From an uncultured Lachnospiraceae bacterium (GTDB taxonomy: Bacteria; Bacillota; Clostridia; Lachnospirales; Lachnospiraceae), in contig CANRWO010000026.1 in the NCBI GenBank assembly GCA_947643615.1, positions 1 to 43,895 on the forward strand: 43,895 nt of DNA. The letters run 5' to 3'. Position numbers and translations under genes: made by a program. How positions within the stretch are numbered: the stretch's first letter is position 1; each line of letters begins with the position of its first letter. Shown piece by piece: positions 1 through 7,423 of this stretch. Below the pieces are notes generated by a model. It searched no databases. It saw only the letters and a list, made by a program, of their open reading frames with translations, and was not told the origin of the DNA.

Positions 1-601
1 TCCATGTTTGTCTGTTGTAATTGCCGATAACATCCCAAAAAACTTGTGCGTCCATTTACTGTCCCTGTAAACTTAATCTGTCACTTTCTAACGAACTAAA
101 GTATAGCATAAAAATTTGAAATTTTCTACCATGAGCAAATACCCAAGGAACATCAGGTTGCTTAACTTGGTTTGATGCATTGGCATACAGCATAAGGGGA
201 GAACCCATGTTCTTCACAAGATGTCTCCACCTGTGCCTTCTGGCTTCCTGTCTCCATGACGTGGCGGAGACAGGCCATATACAATGCTGATCCGTAACGG
301 TAAATACGGTATAATTAAGATATCGGAAAGGAAGGAAAAATGGGGAATTTCGGTGGAATAGCCAGGACGCAGTTTCCTATAAAATAAAAGACTGGCAGGC
401 ATACTCCCGGAAACCCGGCAGATGCCTGCCAGCCACAAGCAGCTGCAGGATCAGCGATCACAAATTCCTTTCCCGCTGTATCAGAGGGATTCAATCAGGG
501 AAGCATTGGTAATAAATGTAGATTCCTGGTCAGAGCCAATATCCACAAAGACGAGACTGTCTGCGCTTTCATGGATTTATCCAGCCTCCATGCGAAACAA
601 C
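1..601. other. Gene-free left edge with inverted repeats
   Basis: I find no convincing coding region here; the open frames on both strands lack recognisable protein features. The stretch holds a 9-bp inverted repeat (247-255 with 266-274, GGAGACAGG arms) and a strong hairpin at 392-432, listed separately as a terminator. It may also hold the end of whatever lies outside the window. Confidence 0.5.
392..432 (-). terminator. Rho-independent terminator-like hairpin
   Basis: A perfect 11-bp stem (CTGGCAGGCAT with ATGCCTGCCAG) is followed on the minus strand by a T-rich run (TCTTTTATTTT). It lies about 170 nt downstream of the stop codon of the 391-aa membrane protein and would end that minus-strand transcript. 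Confidence 0.6.
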
Positions 602-1777
602 TTATTCTATTGCAGGTACAGTATTATTATATCTGCTCCAGTTATCAACAGCGGTATTGTTTTTCCCGTCATTGATCATAAAATCATTTACATCCCTTAT
701 ATCGTTCCTATTATCATCATATATATCCATTGTTATCTGATACCCATCAACTGTATATGTCACAATCTTTTCTTCCACTCTTCTAACTCCATTGTTTTTT
801 GCATATTTCAAAATCCATTCGATAAAAGATGGAGAAGCCCACAAATCAAAACCGTTAACTCTATTTGGCTGAATGCACAATAGCCACATTGCTTTAATCA
901 CATCATCATCCTCATGAAATTTAGTCAATTCTGAAGCAATTAAATCACATCCTTTCTTTGAAGTCAAATAATCATAATATGACTCTTCACTATTCTGATT
1001 GTTCCGGTCGCACATTTCTGCTGTTAATGACTGTTCCCTTATCATGGAACGCAATTCTCTGTATGGAGTGTCTTGATAATATAACATTCCAAAAACGGTA
1101 ATTAAAATAATCAAAATGCAGCAAACACCTTTTTGCCATGACCGTATAGCTTTGCTTTCTCTTTCACGCCGTAAAAGCTGCTCCTCACAATCATTTTCCA
1201 GACGAGTAATCTCGGTGGTTATCTTTGTGGTCTTAAGTATGTTCAGATAATATTGGCATTTTTTAATATCACCGGCATTCTTACATCTTTCTGCAATTTT
1301 AAGTATTCTATTCTCAAGGTCATTCATTTCGTCCAAAACGTTCTGTTTCTCTCTTACTTTAGACAAACAATCCTGTAATAGCTCTTTACCGGCAATGTTT
1401 TCAATAAGCTGGCAGAAATGCAAATTCCGTTTCGTGGCACTTTCGCTGACCCTTTTATCTCTAAGCTCTTGAAGCTTATTCACATCCGGTTCTTCGCTTT
1501 TCAAAAGCTTCTTCAGTTTTGCGGATTCCTTTTTTGCAATTTTACGGTTCTTTAATCCACTCCTCATCAGTTGAAAAGAAGAACTGATAGAGGGCATGAT
1601 TTTTGCCATTGCCAAACATAGTACAATAATATCTATTACAGCTACAATAATAATTAAACCCCATTCTTCAGAAAAATCCTCCCCGCTTATTGCGCCTATG
1701 ATCATGATATTGCCCATAAAAAAAACTAATACTAAGGAAATAATAAGTATAAGTATAATTATTAATATTATATCCAT
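602..1777 (-). CDS. Coiled-coil membrane protein of unknown function
   Basis: The 391-aa product is not recognised as a known family. Two hydrophobic segments near the N-terminus (about residues 2-22 and 40-60) are followed by a long charged helical stretch (about 70-215, rich in K, E, R and L, probably coiled coil). A third membrane span follows at about 218-236, then a roughly 150-aa polar C-terminal domain with many Asp, Asn and Tyr. This suggests a membrane-anchored protein with a helical stalk. It is AT-rich compared with the genes to its right. A 63-aa gene lies upstream on the same strand and a terminator hairpin downstream. No function can be assigned. Confidence 0.7.
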   Translation of the reverse strand: MDIILIIILILIISLVLVFFMGNIMIIGAISGEDFSEEWGLIIIVAVIDIIVLCLAMAKIMPSISSSFQLMRSGLKNRKIAKKESAKLKKLLKSEEPDVNKLQELRDKRVSESATKRNLHFCQLIENIAGKELLQDCLSKVREKQNVLDEMNDLENRILKIAERCKNAGDIKKCQYYLNILKTTKITTEITRLENDCEEQLLRRERESKAIRSWQKGVCCILIILITVFGMLYYQDTPYRELRSMIREQSLTAEMCDRNNQNSEESYYDYLTSKKGCDLIASELTKFHEDDDVIKAMWLLCIQPNRVNGFDLWASPSFIEWILKYAKNNGVRRVEEKIVTYTVDGYQITMDIYDDNRNDIRDVNDFMINDGKNNTAVDNWSRYNNTVPAIE

Positions 1778-1962
1778 GATTCTTCCACAGTCATCCTCCG
1801 TTTATCTTGTTGATGTTTCACCCTGCATTATACAGTTCTCAATTACTGTCTTTCTTCTATCCCTTATTTTCTTTTCCAGATCTGTTTGTGTACTTTAAAC
1901 GCTCCATAAAAGGCCTTTCTGTGAGTTGGCTCAAATGATATCCACTTCTCCGATCACACCTG

Positions 1963-2154
1963 TCACTGAGATAATTGCCTCCTCCAAGATTCCAGCTCTT
2001 TGCGTTTTCCAAGAACGATCAAACACGCTTCTGATTGAACGTCCAATGTGTCATCGTCATCAATCATCTTATGGCAGAAATTCTCAAACTCTTTATAAAA
2101 TAAATCAAACAGTTCTTTCAAGCATATCACATCCCAAAGCCTGAAGAGATTCAT
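1963..2154 (-). CDS. Small protein of unknown function, coupled to the upstream frame
   Basis: This encodes a 63-aa protein starting MNLFRLWDV and ending in a charged helix (LGKRKELESWRRQLSQ). Its ATG overlaps the TGA of the preceding frame as ATGA, the usual sign of translational coupling. That supports both this start and the idea that the upstream frame was once read through to that TGA. An acidic run (IDDDDTLD) lies in the middle. The family is not recognised. It may belong to one operon with the 391-aa membrane protein 185 bp downstream. Confidence 0.5.
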   Translation of the reverse strand: MNLFRLWDVICLKELFDLFYKEFENFCHKMIDDDDTLDVQSEACLIVLGKRKELESWRRQLSQ

Positions 2155-2543
2155 ATACTTTTTTTCCAGTAGAATCCATGAAGTTCAGGATAAATCTAGT
2201 ACAAAAGGTTCCAAAAGATAATGTCATCATTACCTGCATTATGTGTTGCATCTTCTTCCGCGTCCATGCAATAACCAACAATTCCAGGGTTAAAATTCTT
2301 AAAGAAAACAGACATAAGTCCAACGTCTGTTGGGGTTCTCTTTTTGTTGTGGTTCGTAATATCAAAATATGTAACAGAAATAAAAGTCCGTAACTCCTGC
2401 GGCATAACCTTAGGGAAAGGAATCCTTTGCACAGCAGTAAACACCGATCTTTCATAAAACCATATATTACAGCGGTATTTTTTTGGAAAGCGCCCTGTCC
2501 TCATATCCTGACAAAGACAACTTTTTATTGATCCGGTGAACAT
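2151..2543 (-). pseudogene. Interrupted gene with one in-frame TAG
   Basis: A protein-like frame runs 115 codons (YRCNIWFYER and FISVTYFDITNHNKKRTP are typical stretches) to a TAG at 2196-2198. It then continues 14 sensible codons (IYPELHGFYWKKSI) to a TGA at 2151-2153, which overlaps the next gene's ATG. The neat coupling to the next gene argues that the TGA is the original end and the TAG is an interruption or a read-through codon. The N-terminus is uncertain: ATG at 2543 and 2504 are both possible, and both overlap the preceding interrupted frame. The family is not recognised. Confidence 0.45.
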
Positions 2544-2784
2544 TCTTATTCAGTTCCCTGGCTTCTCTGGCATTCCGCAAAAGCAGCCGATATAATTCAT
2601 CCAAATAAACATCTACATATGTGGATTTCTATTTTCTGGCGATACATTTTCTTATATACAGATATTTATTCCCGCTCTGCTCTTTGGCTTCAGGATTTTC
2701 GTCATAAGGCATAAGATTTAATCCGGAAAGATAGTCTACTCTCTGTTGTGACAGCTATTGTATCTCTAAAAAATTTGCCGCCAT
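2467..2784 (-). pseudogene. Small gene interrupted by two in-frame TAG codons
   Basis: From an ATG at 2784 a single frame reads MAANFLEIQ, TAG (2755-2757), then 41 codons beginning LSQQRVDYLSGLNLMPYDEN, TAG (2629-2631), then 53 codons with YVDVYLDELYRLLLRNARE, ending at TAA (2467-2469). The three segments are in the same frame with no indel, and each has clear protein character. Either it is a decayed gene with two nonsense mutations, or it comes from an element that read TAG as an amino acid. I do not recognise the family. Confidence 0.5.
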
Positions 2785-2829
2785 TCTTATTCTCTCTATA
2801 TAAGGGACTTTTCAAAAAATATATTATCA

Positions 2830-2869
2830 AAAAGCTCCCTATATTTCAACAACATTCCAGGGAGCTTTT
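2830..2869 (-). terminator. Terminator of the S8 subtilase gene
   Basis: An 11-bp inverted repeat (AAAAGCTCCCT with AGGGAGCTTTT) lies about 35 nt after the subtilase stop codon. On the minus strand the 3' arm runs into TTTTTGAT, a good intrinsic terminator. The A/T ends make it potentially bidirectional. Confidence 0.7.
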
Positions 2870-2903
2870 GGGCAATATATTATTGCAAAAATTCTAAAAG
2901 TTT

Positions 2904-4760
2904 TCACCCCGGCAGACTGTCACTGACACACAGCGCCCCCCATCCTACCCGGTCATTAGGCACATCTGCCTCCCCTCGCAGCGGCCTGGCTCCCTTCCTC
3001 AGGTATGCTTTCACCTTCTCCCCATACAGGAAAGGGTCGTTCCCCCGGACGATCCCCCATTCCATCAAAAGAGCCGCGCTGCCACTGACAATGGGCGTGG
3101 CAAAGGATGTCCCGGTGACCGGATTGTATCCCCCATAAATATCCGGCGCCAAAACATTCACTCCCGGAGCCACCAGGTCAGGCTTCGCCAATCCTGACAT
3201 GGCCACACCTATGGTCCGTCCCGTGTCCGCATATCCTCTCCCGGAGAAATCCGCATAAGCGTCAAAATTACTGTCATAGGCTCCCACAGTGACCACCTTG
3301 GCCGCTGTAGAAGGTATGGTCAACGTCACCTCGGGAGTGGGGCGGTAAAAGCCTGTTCCCTCGCTCCTCACCGCGGAAGAAGGCAAATAAAGATAATAAT
3401 TTCCGGTGACCACCTCCACCGGCGCCAGCCGAATGGTCCAGACACCGCTGTTAATATAAGGCCGCCCCACAGGGAACAGGTCCAGATAGATTTCCTGGGC
3501 CGTGGAATAGGGCAGGGGTTCCCCCAGATAGACAAGGATGTCAGTCTGTTCCAGCCTCAGGGTAAACTTCCCCCCCTCAATGCCGAATGGCAGCTCCGCT
3601 TCCCGTCCTCCGGGCGAACGCAGATAGATCCGGTAGACATCACTGTAATTTTTCCACAGTTGGATGTTCAGGCTCCGTTCATACTGTGCCACCGCCAGCT
3701 CAATCTCTGCGGTCAGATACCCGGTGCCCCGGGCCGTGCCTCCACCCCCGCCGGCCAACGCCCCGCCATCGGCACTGCCAGCTGCCCCGCCGACGCTGCC
3801 GCCACCGCCGACGGAGGGGATCAGGCTTCCCGCAACATGCCCGCCGTTTGCTCCCTCATTGCCGCTGCCTACACAGATTACCGTCCTGCCAATCTCAGCA
3901 GCGTTATCCAGAAATCTCTCCAGCAGGGAACTTCCGTCGTGGGCGCCGTAAGTATTTCCGAAGCTTAGATTCACCACCAGGGGCATCTGCAGCTCCACCG
4001 CTTTCCTGACGGCATAAGTCACAGCCCGCATGATTTCCGTAGTGCGGGGAAAACCAAGGCTGTCCGCCACGCCCAGCTTCACCACCAGAAGCTCCGCACC
4101 CACTGCCACGCCGCGGTACCGGGCGCTGCTGCCTACCGCAATTCCTGCCACTGCCGTACCGTGCCCGCTGGTGTCCACCGTGGGCAGAAGCGAGAACTGG
4201 GGCCCGGGGCCTTCCGCTGCCAGGGCCGCGTTGATCTCTTCCGCCGTAAATTCTATCCCTACGGAAAAGCCTTCCGGCGGACGGTACTCCTCCGTAGGCC
4301 GAAGGGTCTGGTCCCACAGATAACCAATCCTGGTGTTGCCCGCATTGTCACGGAATTCCGCCAGCTTATAGTCAATCCCGGAATCCAGCACAGCCACCAG
4401 CACTCCCGCCCCGGTCAAGTTCGGTTCCCTGAACGCCACCGGTTCCAGACAGGATCCCTCCGTGGGAGGCATCTGCTGGTAGAAATAGCGTTTGGGTTTT
4501 TCCACATATTCGATTTGCTCCAGCTCAACCATCTGCTCCACCAAAAGCTCCGGCACAGTGAGTATCGCATACCCTGCGATCAGATACTCTACCCCCACCC
4601 CTATGCCGGCCAGTACATCAAGGCTGCCGTGATATTTCACGATCAGCTCCCAGTTACGGGAAGAGCTGTCAAACCCTACGTTCAAATCCTCCGTTTCTTC
4701 TCTGATTTCCTCCGGTGTCTGTAATGCCAGCTGCAGCAAATTTTCCAGCTTTTGATTCAT
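2904..4760 (-). CDS. S8 family serine protease (subtilase), Csp-like
   Basis: This is a 618-aa subtilisin-type protease. Triad residues are visible: Asp126 in VLDSGID, His200 in SGHGTAVAG and Ser552 in GTSFATPIVSG, with Asn301-type oxyanion context at GSGNEG. The N-terminal 110 residues resemble the short prodomain of clostridial Csp-type subtilases, and a large beta domain (about 350-480) is inserted before the Ser motif, as in that group. No signal peptide is seen. The start at 4760 is set by GGAGG seven bases upstream; the frame stays open to 4955. Unusually, residues 317-347 form a Gly/Ala/Ser linker. A role in spore germination is possible from family resemblance only. Confidence 0.85.
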   Translation of the reverse strand: MNQKLENLLQLALQTPEEIREETEDLNVGFDSSSRNWELIVKYHGSLDVLAGIGVGVEYLIAGYAILTVPELLVEQMVELEQIEYVEKPKRYFYQQMPPTEGSCLEPVAFREPNLTGAGVLVAVLDSGIDYKLAEFRDNAGNTRIGYLWDQTLRPTEEYRPPEGFSVGIEFTAEEINAALAAEGPGPQFSLLPTVDTSGHGTAVAGIAVGSSARYRGVAVGAELLVVKLGVADSLGFPRTTEIMRAVTYAVRKAVELQMPLVVNLSFGNTYGAHDGSSLLERFLDNAAEIGRTVICVGSGNEGANGGHVAGSLIPSVGGGGSVGGAAGSADGGALAGGGGGTARGTGYLTAEIELAVAQYERSLNIQLWKNYSDVYRIYLRSPGGREAELPFGIEGGKFTLRLEQTDILVYLGEPLPYSTAQEIYLDLFPVGRPYINSGVWTIRLAPVEVVTGNYYLYLPSSAVRSEGTGFYRPTPEVTLTIPSTAAKVVTVGAYDSNFDAYADFSGRGYADTGRTIGVAMSGLAKPDLVAPGVNVLAPDIYGGYNPVTGTSFATPIVSGSAALLMEWGIVRGNDPFLYGEKVKAYLRKGARPLRGEADVPNDRVGWGALCVSDSLPG

Positions 4761-5193
4761 AGCAATCCTCCATGCCGCCTTTAGCGGCTCAGGCAGAAAT
4801 GAAAACACCGGCTTTTGCGTTTGTTCGGCGGATGCGGCTTCGTAAGGCAGTTCCTGGGGCATACAGCCCAACGCAATGATAAAAGTTCCGAGTTCCCTCC
4901 GGCCTTTGCCTGAAGCGGGCCATTCACGGAACATTGTGCCAGTTTCAGTTTCCATATCTTGATTTACTAAAAGATATCTTGCAAAGCTTATCCTTATGCA
5001 ACCGGGTAACCATTTCTCTTATCCCCCACCCAAATCCAGCCGGCCAACGCCTCTATCCGCAAAGCCTCAAGGCTGCCCGGGGCATAATCTTCTTAGCGCC
5101 TTGAGTTCCCATCCGACAGCCGGCCTATGTTCCGATTTTCTTTGCAATTGGGAATGCATGACCTGCCCGCCGGTGAAAAACGAACCTCACCTT
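4761..5193. other. Intergenic leader of the subtilase gene
   Basis: About 430 bp separate the MATE stop from the subtilase start. I see no convincing gene. The frame upstream of the subtilase ATG is open to 4955 but has no ribosome binding site at its far ATG and no protein-like composition. An AAGATATCTT palindrome lies near 4971-4980. A promoter for the subtilase presumably lies here, but no consensus pair stands out. Confidence 0.4.
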
Positions 5194-6522
5194 TTACAGC
5201 TTCGTTTCTTTCCGGTAAATGACCATCGCCAGGAACGCAGCCACAAATTCCGTAAAGCAAAAAGCATACCAGACTCCGTCCGCCCCGGCAAACCTGCTGA
5301 ACAGATAGGCTGCCGGCAGAATGACCGCCACATACCGCAGCAAAGATATGGCCAGGGACCGGCTTCCTTTCCCCAAACCCTCCAAGGCGCCGGAACAGGT
5401 AACGGAGACTGCCGATATGGCAAACCCAAGGCTGATGATCCGCAGCGCCCTGATTCCCATCTCAACCGTTTCGGCGCTGTCCGTGAATAAGCCGATAAGC
5501 CGTCCCGGAACCGCCCAGGATAAGATCGTCCCTGCCAGCATAATCCCCAGGTTCATTTTCAATGCCGCGTAAAATATCTTTTTGACACGGCCATGCTCCC
5601 CTGCCCCGTAGTTATATCCCATGAGTGGCCTTATCCCCTGAATGATCCCGTTGGCAGTCAGGTAAATAAAGGTCTGCAGCTTATAGTACACCCCCAGGAC
5701 AAGGACATATTTTTCCGAGAAGTCTGCCAACAACCCGTTTAATATGGAAATCAGCAGCGAAGGCAGGGCAAGGTTCAGTGTGGCGGAAATGCCTACCGCA
5801 TACATTTTCTTCATCACCACGCTGTCCGGCTTTATATGCTCCCTGCCTATTTTCACTGCAGCGGGACTGAAAAGATAGAACAACAGATATACTGCCAGCG
5901 TAACGCACTGGCCGATCCCTGTGGCATAAGCTGCCCCTGCGATGCCCATGGCCGGGAAAGGTCCGATGCCAAATATCATCAACGGATCCAGGAAAATATT
6001 CACAACACACCCGCACATCATGCTGAACATGGAAACCTTCATCCTGCCTACCGCCTGGAAGATTTTCTCGAAAGCCAGTCCCAGGGCGATAACAGGCGCA
6101 AACAAAAAGGCCCTGTTAGAATAATTCAGCGCCAGGCCCAGAATATCCGCGTCAGAAGAAAAGCTGCCCAAAAACACCGGCATACCCATAATACAGATCC
6201 CTGCCAGCAGCAAACCGTGCAAAAAACTGAATAAGACGCCCTGTGTAGCCGTCCTGTCTGCCCTCACCCGGTCCCCTGCCCCCAGGCAGAGGGCAATCCC
6301 CGCGTTAATGCCGATCCCAAAGCCAATGGAAATGGCATTGATCAGATTTTGCACCGGGAAGACAAGCGCCAGCGCCGTCATGGCATCTTCGCTTACCCTG
6401 GCCACAAAATAACTGTCGATAATATTGTACAGCGAATTGACCGCCATGGAAATGACCATAGGCAGTGACATGGATACCACCAGCGGAAGTATCTTTTTTT
6501 CTTTCATAAATGTCTGATCCAT
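5194..6522 (-). CDS. MATE family efflux transporter
   Basis: This 442-aa polytopic membrane protein has about 12 hydrophobic segments and the internal two-fold repeat of MATE (multidrug and toxic compound extrusion) carriers. The N-terminus contains PMVISMAVNSLYNIIDSYFVA, typical of the MepA/NorM-like branch. Members use a Na+ or H+ gradient to expel cationic drugs or metabolites. Length is normal. The start is supported by AAGGGAATTATT before ATG. It is probably monocistronic, with a palindromic sequence (6701-6716) in its leader that could be an operator. Substrate is unknown. Confidence 0.9.
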   Translation of the reverse strand: MDQTFMKEKKILPLVVSMSLPMVISMAVNSLYNIIDSYFVARVSEDAMTALALVFPVQNLINAISIGFGIGINAGIALCLGAGDRVRADRTATQGVLFSFLHGLLLAGICIMGMPVFLGSFSSDADILGLALNYSNRAFLFAPVIALGLAFEKIFQAVGRMKVSMFSMMCGCVVNIFLDPLMIFGIGPFPAMGIAGAAYATGIGQCVTLAVYLLFYLFSPAAVKIGREHIKPDSVVMKKMYAVGISATLNLALPSLLISILNGLLADFSEKYVLVLGVYYKLQTFIYLTANGIIQGIRPLMGYNYGAGEHGRVKKIFYAALKMNLGIMLAGTILSWAVPGRLIGLFTDSAETVEMGIRALRIISLGFAISAVSVTCSGALEGLGKGSRSLAISLLRYVAVILPAAYLFSRFAGADGVWYAFCFTEFVAAFLAMVIYRKETKL

Positions 6523-6700
6523 AATAATTCCCTTTCTTTACTTCTCTTTTCGTGCGCTCGCCAAATGCTGCCGGCCCGCCTTGTACGCCCTGGAGCGTGC
6601 TTGATAATTCATTCCCGCCGTCTGCATGCCCCACTTCGCGTCCTGCTACGCCCCAATTTAGTCACTGTTACCCCGCTTTCCGGTATATTTGAGCCAAATT

Positions 6701-6716
6701 CAGGTTACATAACCTG
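6701..6716. promoter_or_regulatory. Palindrome upstream of MATE gene, possible operator
   Basis: CAGGTTA and TAACCTG arms around a 2-bp centre lie about 180 bp before the MATE start codon. The size and symmetry fit a dimeric regulator site, but no regulator is identified and no promoter is placed beside it. Confidence 0.3.
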
Positions 6717-6822
6717 CTATGCCCCTTTGTTTGGCTAATCATCTGGAAGATGATTTCATCTCTTCCAAATTGTGGCGCACACCTGCCAGAAAGCAATTTT
6801 TAATCACCCTTTAACGCAAAAA

Positions 6823-6853
6823 GCCACACAGTTACTTTTGGTAACTGTGTGGC
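6823..6853 (-). terminator. Strong hairpin with minus-strand T run
   Basis: A perfect 13-bp stem (GCCACACAGTTAC with GTAACTGTGTGGC) has a 5-nt loop. On the minus strand it is followed by TTTTTGCG. The only minus-strand gene upstream of it is the ABC exporter ending at 7424, so a transcript ending here would run antisense through the whole YciI-like gene. Confidence 0.55.
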
Positions 6854-7116
6854 GAAAAAAAGAATGCTCTTGAAAAATCCACTCCTGTACAGGTTTTATA
6901 AAATTTATATATCACACATTCGTAAAACAGTCAACCAAAATTTTACGCCTGCCCAATTTATCTTGGCCGGCAGGAATATCTCTTTTACTTTATCCTTGTC
7001 TTATGGTAAACTGTTTATGTCCGGTATGTTTCCGGCGAACGGCACTGGCAACCTGTTTGATGCCCGGCCAAAAATGTACTTTACTGAAAACAGCAAAATG
7101 CAAGGGAGGATATCTT

Positions 7117-7416
7117 ATGGAAAAGTTAACGTTCATGATGATGATTGAGAAAAGCAAGACCTATAATAAAATGACCAAACAGGTTGTTATGGAACATGTT
7201 GAGAACATAAGGAAACTGGACGATGAAGGAAAGCTGGAAATCTGCGGTGTCTTTAAAGGTTACCCGGGAATGGCAGGCATGTACATCCTGAAAACAGAAA
7301 GCCGAGAAGAAGCGGAAGAAATTTGTAATGCGGAGCCGTTGGTTGTGGGAGGATACGCAACGTATAAATTAGTGGGTTTGCAGCTTGCTAACCGGGAGAA
7401 TAATTACTTATTGTGA
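7117..7416 (+). CDS. YciI-like (YCII-related) domain protein
   Basis: This encodes a 99-aa small cytosolic protein. The pattern KTYNKMTKQVVMEHVENIRKL followed by GKLEICGVFKGYPGMAGMYIL and a conserved AEPLVVGGYATYKLV end matches the ferredoxin-like fold of YciI-related proteins. That is a small family of dimeric proteins of mostly unknown role. The start at 7117 has GGGAGG seven bases upstream; the frame is open further upstream without a better site. It stands alone on the plus strand, tail to tail with the ABC exporter gene (8 bp between the coding ends). Confidence 0.75.
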   Translation: MEKLTFMMMIEKSKTYNKMTKQVVMEHVENIRKLDDEGKLEICGVFKGYPGMAGMYILKTESREEAEEICNAEPLVVGGYATYKLVGLQLANRENNYLL

Positions 7417-7423
7417 TTGATAC

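Larger units (their letters stand above)
6523..7116. other. Divergent intergenic region between MATE and YciI-like genes
   Basis: This region has no convincing gene. It contains a 7-bp-arm palindrome (CAGGTTA-CA-TAACCTG, 6701-6716), an imperfect one at 6745-6766 (GGAAGATGA with TCATCTCTTCC) and the 13-bp hairpin at 6823-6853. The first two are plausible regulator sites for the MATE gene; that is inference. Confidence 0.45.

Noticed and set aside
2151..2784. Pyrrolysine decoding of the TAG codons
   Set aside because: No pyrrolysine synthesis or tRNA genes are in the window and the TAG contexts lack any known read-through element. Simple decay or TAG recoding in a mobile element is more likely.
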